A stretch of 64,000 nucleotides of DNA from Akkermansiaceae bacterium (GTDB taxonomy: Bacteria; Verrucomicrobiota; Verrucomicrobiia; Verrucomicrobiales; Akkermansiaceae). The position numbers were made by a program, and so were the translations under genes. Of this stretch, positions 1 through 9,400 are shown piece by piece (the stretch's first letter is position 1; the number at the start of each line of letters is the position of its first letter). Location of the stretch: contig JAHCBC010000001.1 in the NCBI GenBank assembly GCA_019634595.1, positions 372,001 through 436,000 of the forward strand, written 5' to 3'. The notes under the pieces are model-generated. The model was not told the origin of the DNA. It did not search any database and worked only from the letters and a program-made list of their open reading frames with translations.

Positions 1-541
1 AACCCGCCGCCATCGGGATGGGGATGCCGCGGAAGTCCGTGGAGGCGTTCGGCTTTTTAGGCAGCGCCGCCAGGCAGTTGAAGCGCGCCAGCCGCATGGC
101 TCCGCACAGCAGGTAGACGAAGGCGAGGATCCAGCCGATGTTCGACGGCAGGGAGAACAGCACCGCCTTGCTGACCAACATGGCCGGGGCCATGCCGAAT
201 GAAACGATGTCCGCCAGCGAGTCGAACTCCCGGCCGAACGGGGAGTCCTGGCCCCCCAGGCGGGCGAGGCGGCCGTCCAGCAGGTCGAAGAGACAGGAGC
301 CGAAAATGAGCAGGATGGCGTATTCGTAGTATTTCTTGGAAATCTGGAAATACTCGGATCCCGGCATGTAGTAGTCCTTCAGGTCACCGGCGGCTTTCTT
401 GATTTCCACCACGCGGTTCACCTCGATCATGCCGAAAAAGATCATCAGCACGGCGAAAAACCCGCACGCCAGGTTGCCCGCCGTCATCAGGTTCGGCAGG
501 AAATAGATCTTCGGTTCGTCCGGGTCCCGGTACTTCGGCAT
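1..541 (-). CDS. pssA: CDP-diacylglycerol-serine O-phosphatidyltransferase, C-terminus cut by window edge
   Basis: Transfers phosphatidate from CDP-diacylglycerol to L-serine to make phosphatidylserine, the precursor of phosphatidylethanolamine; an inner-membrane enzyme. Reading leftwards from the ATG at 541, the protein begins MPKYRDPDEPKIYFLPNLMT. About 85 residues in it carries the CDP-alcohol phosphotransferase signature: D-L-L-D-G-R-L-A-R, eight residues, G, three residues, D, three residues, D. Hydrophobic segments precede and follow the motif. About 180 codons are visible and the reading frame leaves the window open. The serine enzyme is preferred over other CDP-alcohol transferases because of the extended LPNLMTAGNLACGF N-terminus and the FRGIPIPMAAG segment. 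No clear Shine-Dalgarno precedes the start. A second family member, pgsA, lies 2.5 kb away. Confidence 0.9.
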   Translation of the reverse strand, partial: MPKYRDPDEPKIYFLPNLMTAGNLACGFFAVLMIFFGMIEVNRVVEIKKAAGDLKDYYMPGSEYFQISKKYYEYAILLIFGSCLFDLLDGRLARLGGQDSPFGREFDSLADIVSFGMAPAMLVSKAVLFSLPSNIGWILAFVYLLCGAMRLARFNCLAALPKKPNASTDFRGIPIPMAAG

Positions 542-551
542 GAAGGGAGGC

Positions 552-733
552 TAGAACATCGAACATCGAACGTCCAACATCGAACGCCGAAGGAAAGATG
601 AATGCGGAGGGAATTTCAGATTTTGGGAGGTTCGTCCGGACCACAGCACCCAAAAAGCCGTGCATCCGCCGTCACGTCCCCATCCACCTTGATCTCAATG
701 TTCGATGTTGGACGTTCGATGTTCGATGTTCTA
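552..733. repeat. Intergenic element with perfect 34-bp terminal inverted repeats (family A)
   Basis: Arms at 552-585 and 700-733 are perfect reverse complements over 34 nt and enclose 114 nt. Each arm is itself repetitive, built from variants of GTTCGATGTT. The element fills the space between pssA (start at 541) and the rhodanese gene (start at 744), which are divergent. Repeats of this GTTCGATGTT kind are, from memory, dispersed in many verrucomicrobial and planctomycete genomes, where they are often mis-called as peptides rich in MFDV or TSNI. Confidence 0.9.
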
Positions 734-743
734 CCTTCCTCCC

Positions 744-1289
744 ATGAGCGTGGCGGAGCTGTCCCCGGGGACGAAAATGGGTGAAATCATGGAAGCGCTG
801 CCGGGTGCCCGGCGGGCGCTGTTCGCCCGCTATCACCTGGGCGGCTGTTCGAGCTGCGCGTTTTCCGACACGGAAACCTTGGCTGAATTGGCGGTCCGCT
901 CGGAGATCGATCCGGACGAGGTGCTGGCCCATCTGCTGTCCAGCCATGAGCATGATGCGGAGATGCTCATTTCCCCGCCGGATCTGAAAAGCCGTCTGGA
1001 TGCCGGGGAAAAGATCGTCGTGGTGGACGTAAGGACGCGCGAGGAACACGAAGCCGTCGCCATTGCCGGGTCCGCGTTTTTCACCCAGGAGAGCCAGCAG
1101 CAGTTCTTTTCGCTGCCGCCGGAGACGGTCATCGTCATCTATGACCATATGGGCCGGAGCGTGCTCGACCAGGTGGCATGGTTCCGCGGCCACGCCATGA
1201 AGGAAACCTACGGTCTGCAGGGCGGCATCGACGCCTGGAGCAGGGAGGTGGATACCTCCGTGCAGCGCTACCGGCTGGAGATGGAGTGA
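744..1289 (+). CDS. DUF1858-like plus rhodanese-like domain protein lacking the catalytic cysteine
   Basis: 181 residues. Residues 1-60 resemble the DUF1858/ScdA-N type domain (GEIMEALPGARRALF, then GGCSSC with two cysteines), which in other proteins accompanies redox or Fe-S functions. Residues 75-175 are a rhodanese fold (VVVDVRTREEHEAVAIAGS, then YGLQGGIDAW). The loop that normally holds the sulphur-carrying cysteine reads IYDHMGRSVLD, with aspartate where cysteine is expected, so sulfurtransferase activity is doubtful. A binding or regulatory role is an inference. A longer reading frame opens at 705, but that start lies inside the inverted repeat; the ATG at 744 is the first outside it. 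Confidence 0.8.
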   Translation: MSVAELSPGTKMGEIMEALPGARRALFARYHLGGCSSCAFSDTETLAELAVRSEIDPDEVLAHLLSSHEHDAEMLISPPDLKSRLDAGEKIVVVDVRTREEHEAVAIAGSAFFTQESQQQFFSLPPETVIVIYDHMGRSVLDQVAWFRGHAMKETYGLQGGIDAWSREVDTSVQRYRLEME

Positions 1290-1290
1290 C

Positions 1291-1327
1291 AAAAAAACGG
1301 CCGCCTCCGTGAGAGGCAGCCGTTTTT
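1291..1327. terminator. Bidirectional hairpin terminator
   Basis: A-run, a stem of about 14 bp with one mismatch (AAAACGGC-GCCTC pairing with GAGGC-GCCGTTTT), a 5-nt loop, then a T-run. It lies between the convergent rhodanese gene and gnd and has A and T tracts on both sides, so it can serve both strands. Confidence 0.85.
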
Positions 1328-1374
1328 GGAAGAGGGAAGATGCCGGTCTGAAGACCAGCGCTCCCAGCGGGGCA

Positions 1375-2793
1375 TCAGCCGATGACTTCCGGCCACTCGG
1401 TGTGGGCGAAGACACCGCGTGGCTTGTCCGTGCGCTCATAGGTGTGCGCGCCGAAGAAGTCGCGCTGGGCCTGCAGCAGGTTTGCTGGCAGGACCGCGCT
1501 GCGGTAGCTGTCATAGTAGCCGAGGGAGGCGCTGAACGCTGGCACCGGGATGCCGGCCAGCGTGGCCTGGGCGATGACTTCACGCCAGTTCTGCTGGAAT
1601 TCGTTGAGCAGCTTCGTGAAGAACGGTGCGAGCATCAGGTTGCTCAGCTCCGGGTTGGAGCGGTAGGCGTCCGTGATGTCGTTGAGGAAGCGGGCGCGGA
1701 TGATGCAACCCCCGCGCCAGATGGCGGCGATCTTGCCAAGGTCCAGGTTCCAGCCCTTCTCCTTGCCCATGGTGGCGATCAGGTCGAGGCCCTGTGCGTA
1801 GGAGATGATCTTGGAGGCGAACAACGCGTCGTGCACCTTTTTCACCAGCTCGGCCTTCTCGGCGGAGATCTCGGCCTTCGGTCCTTCGAGGATGGCGGAA
1901 GCCTCCACGCGCGCGTCTTTCATGGAGGAAAGGATGCGGGCCTCCACGGCGGCGTTGATGGTGGAGATGACGACGGCGTTTTCCACCGCGTTCATGATCG
2001 TCCACTTGCCGGTGCCCTTCTGGCCGGCGGTGTCCAGGATCAGCTCGACGAGAGGCTTGCCGGTTTCCGGGTCCTTCTGGCCGAAGATCTTCGAGGTGAT
2101 CTGGATCAGGTAGGACTCCAGGTCGCCAGCGTTCCAGTCGGTGAAGACCTGCTCCAGCTCCGCGGAGGTGAAGCCTGCGGCCTTGAAGATGTTGTAGGCC
2201 TCACAGATGAGCTGCATGTCACCGTACTCGATGCCGTTGTGGATCATCTTCACGTAGTGACCGGCACCGCCTGGGCCGATGTGGGTGACGCATGGCTCGC
2301 CTTCGGCGACAGCGGCGATGGATTCGAAGATCGGCTTCATCACTTCCCAGGTGGAAAGCGGGCCGCCCGGCATGATGGACGGGCCTTTGCGAGCGCCTTC
2401 CTCACCACCGGAAACGCCGGCGCCGATGAAGCGGAAGCCGAGGTCACCCAGCCATTTGTCGCGGCGCTCGGTGTCGGTGTAGAGGGAGTTGCCTCCGTCG
2501 ATGACGATGTCACCAGGAGCAAGGAGAGGGATGAGGGATTCGATGACGGCATCGACCGGACCACCGGCTTTGACCATGATCATGATCTTGCGCGGGGAGG
2601 CCAGGGAGTTGACGAAACCTTCCAGCGTGTGCTCGCCGACCAGTTTTTTGTCCGGGTGCTTCGCAACGAACTCGTCGGTGACGGAAGTGGTCCGGTTATA
2701 GACGGAAACCTGGAATCCGCGGGATTCCACGTTGAGAACGAGATTCTGACCCATAACGGCCAGACCAATGAGTCCGAAGTCGCTGTTGCTCAT
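1375..2793 (-). CDS. gnd: 6-phosphogluconate dehydrogenase (decarboxylating)
   Basis: Oxidative pentose phosphate pathway: 6-phosphogluconate plus NADP+ gives ribulose 5-phosphate, CO2 and NADPH. 472 residues, the normal length for the long bacterial form. The N-terminal Rossmann motif is FGLIGLAVMGQNL with VYNRTT after it. The substrate-binding signature GAGVSGGEEGARKGPSIMPGG holds, and the catalytic region is HIGPGGAGHYVKMIHNGIEYGDMQ. The start at 2793 (MSNSDFGLIG) is chosen because residues upstream in the open frame do not look like this family. The gene is monocistronic, divergent from pgsA and ends at the shared terminator. Confidence 0.97.
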   Translation of the reverse strand: MSNSDFGLIGLAVMGQNLVLNVESRGFQVSVYNRTTSVTDEFVAKHPDKKLVGEHTLEGFVNSLASPRKIMIMVKAGGPVDAVIESLIPLLAPGDIVIDGGNSLYTDTERRDKWLGDLGFRFIGAGVSGGEEGARKGPSIMPGGPLSTWEVMKPIFESIAAVAEGEPCVTHIGPGGAGHYVKMIHNGIEYGDMQLICEAYNIFKAAGFTSAELEQVFTDWNAGDLESYLIQITSKIFGQKDPETGKPLVELILDTAGQKGTGKWTIMNAVENAVVISTINAAVEARILSSMKDARVEASAILEGPKAEISAEKAELVKKVHDALFASKIISYAQGLDLIATMGKEKGWNLDLGKIAAIWRGGCIIRARFLNDITDAYRSNPELSNLMLAPFFTKLLNEFQQNWREVIAQATLAGIPVPAFSASLGYYDSYRSAVLPANLLQAQRDFFGAHTYERTDKPRGVFAHTEWPEVIG

Positions 2794-3037
2794 ATAATGT
2801 GCCAGATATGCGGTTGGCGGGGGACGGTGTAGGCAACCCGGCGGCGGGGCGCAACCTCTTGTTGGCTTTCTTGCATGCATTTCTTCCATCCGGGGGATGA
2901 ATGGCGGAAATGGGGTGGGAAAGAGGGAGGCCGTCCTTGTCTCCTGTCTGCCTCCGCCGGAGCCTGTCACGGATTTGTGCGCATGGCCGTGCCAACCGTG
3001 GGTTGCCATCGTGGAATCGTTCCGCCACAGTCCTCCT

Positions 3038-3634
3038 GTGAATTTACCGAATGCGATCACTTTCTCCCGTCTGGTGATGACAGCGGCCTTTGTGGCGGCG
3101 GTGTCCTTCCGCAACGCGGAGGGCTATGGGATCGGGCTGGTGCTGTTCGTCATCGCGGCGATCAGTGATTTCGTCGATGGCTGGCTGGCCCGGAAAATGG
3201 GACTCGTCACCCCGCTCGGAAAGCTGATGGACCCGCTGGCGGACAAGATCCTGGTGAGCGCCGCCTTCGTTTTCCTGACGGAACACAAGCTGTGCCCGGT
3301 ATGGGTCACCGCGCTCATCATCGGCCGGGAGTTCCTGGTCACCGGCCTGCGCCAGATCGCCGTGGAGGCCGGGCAGGTCATCGCCGCGGACAATCTCGGG
3401 AAGTGGAAAACCGGGTTCCAGCTCACCTTCTGCATCACCGGTCTGGTGTGGCTGACGCTGGACCACATGGACGACCTGAACCCGTTCCTCGGGTTCTTCG
3501 AATGGTTGACCAAGCCGTGGGCACAAGGAGGATGGGTGATGCCCCTGTCCCTGTGGATCGCCACCGCGCTCACCCTGATCTCCGGATGGAACTACGTCTG
3601 GAGCAGCAGGGATCTCCTGCGGGCGAAGAAGTGA
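3038..3634 (+). CDS. pgsA: CDP-diacylglycerol-glycerol-3-phosphate 3-phosphatidyltransferase
   Basis: Makes phosphatidylglycerol phosphate, the committed step to phosphatidylglycerol and cardiolipin, in the inner membrane. The CDP-alcohol phosphotransferase motif reads SDFVDGWLARKMGLVTPLGKLMDPLADK, and about four further hydrophobic helices follow. The GTG at 3038 gives VNLPNAITFSRL, the usual PgsA N-terminus, and 198 residues. The frame is open to an ATG at 2897, but those extra residues are not membrane-like. Phosphatidylglycerol is the acceptor lipid for MprF-type enzymes, one of which is encoded at 15920-18421. Confidence 0.93.
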   Translation: MNLPNAITFSRLVMTAAFVAAVSFRNAEGYGIGLVLFVIAAISDFVDGWLARKMGLVTPLGKLMDPLADKILVSAAFVFLTEHKLCPVWVTALIIGREFLVTGLRQIAVEAGQVIAADNLGKWKTGFQLTFCITGLVWLTLDHMDDLNPFLGFFEWLTKPWAQGGWVMPLSLWIATALTLISGWNYVWSSRDLLRAKK

Positions 3635-3681
3635 GGAAAACGCCGGGAGCACCCACGGGGGAAGCGCCACGGACGCGCCAG

Positions 3682-3842
3682 CGTCATGGAGTGCGGCGGC
3701 CCTCCTCCGCTTTGGGGGTGAAGGTCACCTGCCGGGTGATGTGGTCGAAGCCACCACGCTCCAACTTGCGGATGTCATCCTTCATTTCGGGAAGGCCATT
3801 CCCGCGACTGATGGCGGCGGAAGACTGCCGCACTCCATGACG
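3682..3842. repeat. Intergenic element with perfect 16-bp terminal inverted repeats (family B)
   Basis: CGTCATGGAGTGCGGC at 3682-3697 is repeated as its exact reverse complement at 3827-3842. The similarity extends weakly inwards (CCTCCTCCGC against the complement of GGCGGAAGAC). Short reading frames across the element contain HGVR-type peptides on both strands, as expected from the palindrome, and are not credible proteins. The rest of 3635-4050 holds no gene, only this element and the hairpin at 3945. Confidence 0.8.
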
Positions 3843-3944
3843 TGCCGCGTCCGGGGAGGATGCCATAGAAGGGGCAAGGCTGCGGGATGTGAGAAAATTC
3901 CACGCTTGCCAGCCGACGCGTCATCCTCACCCCCATAAACATGG

Positions 3945-3978
3945 AAACCCTGCCAGCGGGGGGACTGGCAGGGCTTTC
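3945..3978. terminator. Hairpin terminator after the 4051-4971 gene
   Basis: A 9-bp stem, CCCTGCCAG with CTGGCAGGG, around a G-rich loop, with short A and T runs outside. It lies about 70 nt beyond the stop of the minus-strand gene and could work in both directions. Confidence 0.75.
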
Positions 3979-4050
3979 ATGGATGTCGGGGGGAACCGTC
4001 CTATTGGCTTGGTCGCCGCAGGGACGGGAACCGTTCAAACTCCGCTTGCT

Positions 4051-4971
4051 TCACCGGTTGCGGCAATCCACATCGGTGACGGGTGGAGGATTGAACGGGG
4101 GGGGAGGGGGGAAGGGGTAGCGCGGGCGGTCCAGCGGGTCGCCGATGATCACGCGTGGGGGAGGCGGCGGGATGACTTCCTTGCCGCTTTTCGCGCTCTT
4201 GGCACTCTTGGAGGAGTAACCGCTTTCACCGCTGCCTGGATCCAGGCGTGCGAGCACGGACTGGACCGCGGCGAGCGAATCCGGAACCGCGGCGATGGCG
4301 CACTGGGAGATGAGGCGGAGGGATTCCGGGGTGACGGTCGCGGCGACTTCCACCACCTGGGCGGTCAGTTCGGCGTCCGCACCAGCGGCGGTGAGGGCGG
4401 CTTTCACCACTTCGCAGGCGCAGGAAGGGTTCACGGCGAGTTCAGTTTCGACGATCTCAAGGATCCTCGCTGGCTCCAGCTTCACGCGCTGCTGCACGGA
4501 GAGGCCCAGGGCAGGGCAGTCCTGGTCGGACTTCTGGCCGGGCTCGCGGTAGGTGGCGGAGAGGAGGGCCAGTCCCATCGGGAGGCTCTGCGCCGCCGCT
4601 TCACTGGAGGACGTGCCGGCTGCCACCGCGACCTTGCGGAATGGTGAAGCTTCGCGGAGCGTGGAGAGGTCCACCACGTTCTCGACATTGCCGGTGCCGG
4701 AATGGTTGGAGCCCAGCGTCGCGGCGTCCTGGGTCATGAAGACTTCGCCGCTTTCCTTCAGATGGGCTGCGGCCTTCGTTGCAGGAACTTCATAGGTGCC
4801 TGGGAGGGAGACTCCGTTGAAGCGTTGTGCGTCCCGGCCTTCGAGGTCGGAGATGCCAAGCGGACGGACATCAGTTGAGCGTGGGGCTTCGCTGAAATTT
4901 TGAGCCGACAGTGGTACTATCGATCCGAGTAACAGCAGTGCCACCGCGCGATGAAGCGTGGTAGGTTCCAT
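4051..4971 (-). CDS. Secreted protein of unknown function with Ser/Lys- and Pro-rich tail
   Basis: 306 residues and no recognised family. Residues 1-24 form a signal peptide (LHRAVALLLLGSIVPLSAQ). Residues 25-235 are mostly alanine-rich helix, with three cysteines at NPSCACEVV and SQCAIAAV that could form disulphides in the periplasm. The C-terminal 60 residues are low complexity: SSKSAKSAKSGK, then a proline-rich stretch (PPPPPRV, FPPPPPFNPPP) ending in DCRNR. Such tails usually act as flexible linkers near peptidoglycan or the outer membrane. The gene stands alone, with a terminator downstream. Confidence 0.7.
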   Translation of the reverse strand: MEPTTLHRAVALLLLGSIVPLSAQNFSEAPRSTDVRPLGISDLEGRDAQRFNGVSLPGTYEVPATKAAAHLKESGEVFMTQDAATLGSNHSGTGNVENVVDLSTLREASPFRKVAVAAGTSSSEAAAQSLPMGLALLSATYREPGQKSDQDCPALGLSVQQRVKLEPARILEIVETELAVNPSCACEVVKAALTAAGADAELTAQVVEVAATVTPESLRLISQCAIAAVPDSLAAVQSVLARLDPGSGESGYSSKSAKSAKSGKEVIPPPPPRVIIGDPLDRPRYPFPPPPPFNPPPVTDVDCRNR

Positions 4972-5272
4972 GGGGGGATGGGGGGTGAAAGCATTGGTGT
5001 TTTAAGGGATGCAGACCAAGCTGGCAAGATGAAATTCGTGATTATGCGCAATCATACGCAGGTCCTGAAATTTCAGATAGGTTGATAAGATACCCTCCAC
5101 ACCCCTTGAAAACTGGATTTCTGTTAAGCGGAACCGTCCGGATGTTTGAATCAGAGTGATCCATTATTTTAAGAAATGCGGATATTCTTATCCCCGCGGT
5201 CGATTCCCTTCGCACCTTGGCGGAAAGAGACAGGTTGTGGATAAGGCGGAAATCGGCGAGATTGGGGCCCGG
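4972..5272. other. Divergent intergenic region, no gene seen
   Basis: A 301-nt, comparatively AT-rich spacer between two divergent genes, so it should hold both promoters. The only structure noticed is a short palindrome, CTGAAATTTCAG, near 5066. The frame of the next gene is open back to 5156, but the upstream residues look non-coding. Confidence 0.5.
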
Positions 5273-5743
5273 ATGATACCCACCCCGAGCGAAATATTTG
5301 CCCAGTATGAGCGTGGCGAGATCGAGCGCGAGGAACTGCATGCGTTGATGGCGCTGAACGCACGGGAACTGATCGCGGAAATGGAGGAGGACCGGCTGAA
5401 CCCGGCGGCCGCATTGATGGAATATCTGCTGTGTCGGCGGGCGGCGTCCCGCCTGGTGCGGAAGCATGGCGGGCGGCTGCTGCGTGAAGTCCTCCACGCG
5501 CTTTCGCTGGAGCGGGACTTTCCTCCGTCACGGCTGCTGTGGAACGCCTCCCACCCGGATGTGCCGCTGCACTGTTTCCTGCGCATGCGGAAAGCTCCGG
5601 TGTTCCGCGTGGAATCGATCATCACGAAAGACGGCGACGTGGTGGTCGAAGTGCAGCATGGCTCCGCGGAGAAGGGGAAAGCGACCCGGCGGACCTTCAC
5701 CTTGAGACGCGGGGCGGATTGGAAACTCCGTGTCGTGGGCTAA
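5273..5743 (+). CDS. Conserved-looking cytosolic protein of unknown function
   Basis: 156 residues from the ATG at 5273 ([17 protein letters not shown]). The first 100 residues are highly charged and helical ([36 protein letters not shown]). The last 50 form a small beta-rich part ([21 protein letters not shown], then [18 protein letters not shown]). There is no signal peptide or membrane segment. I do not recognise the family. The stop overlaps by 4 nt, convergently, with the stop of the NUDIX gene. Confidence 0.7.
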   Translation: MIPTPSEIFAQYERGEIEREELHALMALNARELIAEMEEDRLNPAAALMEYLLCRRAASRLVRKHGGRLLREVLHALSLERDFPPSRLLWNASHPDVPLHCFLRMRKAPVFRVESIITKDGDVVVEVQHGSAEKGKATRRTFTLRRGADWKLRVVG

Positions 5744-6186
5744 GGAGCCTCCGGAAAGAGAAGATCCATGTCATAGGGCAGTGCCAGTCCCGGGAAATCC
5801 TCCCGTGTAAACCAGGCCAGACTGCGGGTTTCACCGGGATCGGTGGGTGCGGAGCCGTTTTCCGAAACCCGGCAGCGGAAAAGGACGATGACATATTCCA
5901 CCTCGTCCCCGTTCGGATAGGTATGGCGGAATTCCGGCCCGCCGAGCACGCGGAATACGGTGGATTGCGTGCAGGAAAGTCCGGTTTCCTCCCTCACCTC
6001 CCGGATGACCGCTTCTTCCGGTGTCTCCCCGGGTTCGATCGCACCCGCTGGCAGGCTCCACGAGCCATCGTGCTTCTCCTGGAGCAGTAGCCGGCCGCCA
6101 TCGTCATGGATCACGGCCGCCACCGCCGGGATGAGCAGCAACTCTGTGCCGATGGTTTCGCGCAGCCGCTGGTAATAAGGTGACAT
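5740..6186 (-). CDS. NUDIX hydrolase
   Basis: 148 residues. Hydrolyses a nucleoside diphosphate linked to another moiety; the substrate cannot be told from sequence. The complete Nudix box, G-x5-E-x7-R-E-x2-E-E-x-G, is present as [23 protein letters not shown] around residues 50-72. The preceding [20 protein letters not shown] segment is typical of the fold. The ATG at 6186 ([13 protein letters not shown]) is preferred to the open frame up to 6372, whose residues look non-coding. Confidence 0.92.
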   Translation of the reverse strand: MSPYYQRLRETIGTELLLIPAVAAVIHDDGGRLLLQEKHDGSWSLPAGAIEPGETPEEAVIREVREETGLSCTQSTVFRVLGGPEFRHTYPNGDEVEYVIVLFRCRVSENGSAPTDPGETRSLAWFTREDFPGLALPYDMDLLFPEAP

Positions 6187-6463
6187 GGTGCGTTTTCTAC
6201 CAGCTACCGCATGCGGTACCGATGGGGAAGTTCCATTAGCGGATGGAGGGTGGTGTCGAGGGACACGGCTTGCGGAGCGGGTATTTGCGACATTTTGTCG
6301 TGAAAAAGAGCTGAAAAGTGCAATATGCCGCCAGTGGGACGCGGAATTACGGGAACTGCGGAATTGTGACACCCTGTGGTGAAATCCTAACTTCGTGGCT
6401 GTTGTTTCCTATCTTCGGGATCCGGAACCCCGATCATACAGCACGCCTTTCCATCCAGCCACC

Positions 6464-9400
6464 ATGCCGCTATCCCAGCCCGCCCCCCTCCCTATAACGA
6501 AGAAACGAACCGGGAACCTGCCACTCTACCTGGGGTTCGTGGGAGCGGTGGTTTTTTTCCTCCTCAGCGGCATCAACGCGTTCCGCAACACGGTCGCGCT
6601 CCGGGAAGGGATGCGCCACGTGGAGAACACCCACACGGTGATCGTGTCGCTGGAGAGTGTGCTGTCCTTCATGAAGGACGCGGAAACCGGCCAGCGGGGA
6701 TACCTCATCACTGGAAACGAAGATTACCTCCGGCCCTATTTCAACGCACAGACGGGGGTGGAGGCGGAACTGGTGAGGTTGCGGAAAGTCACGGCGGGTA
6801 GTCCGGTTCACCGGGATCTCCTGCCAAAGGTGGAGGTTCTTATTTCCGCCAAGTTCACGGAGTTGGAGGAAACCATCAAGCTCAGGCGGGAGCGCGGCTT
6901 CGAGTCCGCGCTGGCGGTGGTGGCCACGGACCGGGGCAGGCGCGTCATGGACGGGCTGCGCGACAACCTGGCCCTGATGAAGCAGGAGGAGCGGGGGATC
7001 CGGGGCCTGCGGATCTCGGAGATGGAGCAGGCGCACCAGGCGACGATCGCCAGCGGGGTGATCACCGCGGTGCTGGGGCTGGTCCTTTCCTATGCGGTCA
7101 TGTGGTTGCTCCGCCGCCATCAGGAGCAGAGAAGACGCCAGGAATGGTCCCAGGCCGGAAGGATCGAGCTGGGGGCATCCATGGCGGGGGAACAACGGCT
7201 GGAACCGCTGGCGGAAGGCGTCCTCCATTTCCTCTCCCGCTATGTGGACGCGCACGCCGGGGTCATGTTCGTCAGCCGCAAGGGCCGCTTCGAGCGCCTG
7301 GCGATGGTGGGTACCTCGGAAGGCGGCGTTCCCTCGAAATTCGAGGCGGGCGAAGGCCTGCTTGGCCGTGCGGTGGCGGAGAAGTCCGTGCAACGCATCG
7401 ACGATGTCCCGGAAGGCTACCTCACCGTGACCTCCGGGTTGGGCGAGGGGGTGCCGCGTCACCTGTTGGTGATCCCCGCGAAGGTGGATGACACCGTGAA
7501 TGCGGTGATCGAGCTGGGTTTCATTCATCCCCTCAATGAGGAAAAACAACAGTTCCTCGCCCAGACATCGGAGCTGGTGGGGATGGCCGTCAGGTCCTCC
7601 CTCTACCGGGAGAACCTCCAGGAACTGCTGGAGGAAACCCAGCGGCAGAGTGAGGAAGTGCAGACGCAGAGCGAGGAGCTGCGGGTTTCCAACGAGGAAC
7701 TGGATGAGCAGACGCGCGCGCTGAAGGAGACCCAGGCCCGTCTGGAACTGCAGCAGACGGAGATGGAGCAGATCAACACCCAACTGGAGGAACAGACCCA
7801 GATCCTGGAGAGGCAGAAAGCGGACCTGCTGGACTCCAAGGTGGCTTTGGAAATCCAGGCTGCGGAAGTGGAGCAGGCCAGCCGCTACAAGTCGGACTTC
7901 TTGGCGAACATGTCGCATGAACTGCGCACCCCGCTGAACTCTTCCCTGATCCTGGCGAAGCTGCTTTCGGAGAACCGGGGTGGAAACCTGACGGAGGAAC
8001 AGGTCAAATACGCGCACACCATCGAGTCCGCAGGCAACGACCTTCTGAACCTGATCAACGACGTGCTGGACCTCTCGAAGATCGAGGCGGGACACATGGA
8101 TATCTCCCCCGTGCGGGTTACGCTGGCGGAGGTGTCCGGAAACATGAGGGACATCTTCGAACCGATCGCCCGCGAAAAGGGGGTGAAACTCACCGTGGAG
8201 GTGGACCCCAACCTGCCGGAGGCGATGGAGACGGACCCGCAGAGGCTGGAGCAGATCCTCAAGAACCTGCTTTCGAACGCACTGAAGTTCACCGAGAAGG
8301 GGGAAGTCGTGCTGCGTGTGGGCCGCGGGCCGAGGAACCAGCTGAGTTTCAAGGTGAGCGACACCGGCATCGGCATCGCCGCGGAAAAGCGGCGGGCGAT
8401 TTTCGATCCGTTTTTCCAGGGGGATGCGGGAACGAGCAGGAAATACGGCGGCACGGGACTGGGCCTCTCCATCTCCCGGAACCTGGCACGCCTGCTGGGC
8501 GGCGAGATGCGCCTCGTGAGCGAGGTTGGCAAAGGCAGCACCTTCACCCTGCTGGTGCCGGAGGTATGGCAGGCACCCGCTCCCGGCGCCGTTCCCGCAC
8601 CTGTTCCCGCGGAGAAGGCCCCGGATCTTGACCGGCTCCTGGAAGAAACATCGCGGCATGCCCCGGCAGCCCCGGCAGCCCCGCCTATCACGGAAGGAAC
8701 CGTGCCGGATGACCGTGAGGCACTGAGTGGCCGGGGACGGGTGATCCTGGTGGTGGAGGATGACAAGTCCTTCGCCGAGATCGTCTATGATCTGGCGCGT
8801 GAGATGAGTTTCGAGTGCCTGGTCGCCACCAGCGCGGAGGAAGCGCTGCGGCTGGCGAAGCGGTTCATTCCAAACGCCATCGTCCTGGACGTCGGCCTGC
8901 CGGACAACAGCGGCCTCATCGTGCTGGAACAGTTGAAAAGCGATCCGAACACGCGCCACATCCCCGTTCACGTGGTCTCCGCGAGCGACTACACCCGCAC
9001 GGCGCTCTCCTTGGGGGCGGTCGGCTACATGATGAAGCCGGTGAAGCGGGAGCAACTGGTGGAGACTTTCAGGAAGCTGGAGATGAAGATCAGCCAGAAG
9101 GTCCGCCGCGTGCTGCTGGTGGAGGATGATCCGGTGCAGATGGACGCCATGAGGGACCTGCTGGGTTCACGGGACGTCGAGGCGGTGTGCGCCCGCACGG
9201 CGGCGGAGTGCCTGGAGCAGCTTGGCGGTTCCACCTTCGACTGCATGGTGCTGGACCTCAGCCTGCCGGATGCTTCAGGCTTCGCGCTGCTGGAGAAGCT
9301 GAGCATGGAGCATGCGTATTCCTTCCCGCCGGTCATCGTTTATACCGGCCGGGTGTTGAGTTCCGAAGAGGAACAGCGGCTGCGGAAGTATTCGAAATCC

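Noticed and set aside
384..784. Short frames with MFDVGRSMFDV peptides around 384-784
   Set aside because: They are translations of the family A inverted repeat and recur on both strands because the repeat is palindromic.
1309..2832. 507-codon open frame on the plus strand across gnd
   Set aside because: Exactly antisense to gnd, which has full family motifs; long antisense frames are expected in GC-rich DNA and the product shows no known pattern.
3684..3866. 60-codon minus-strand frame after pgsA
   Set aside because: Runs through both arms of the family B element; the peptide ends are dictated by the inverted repeat.
6470..9055. 861-codon minus-strand frame across the hybrid kinase
   Set aside because: Antisense of a gene with complete CHASE3, GAF, kinase and receiver motifs; composition (His, Arg, Gln, Leu rich) is typical of a codon-shadow.
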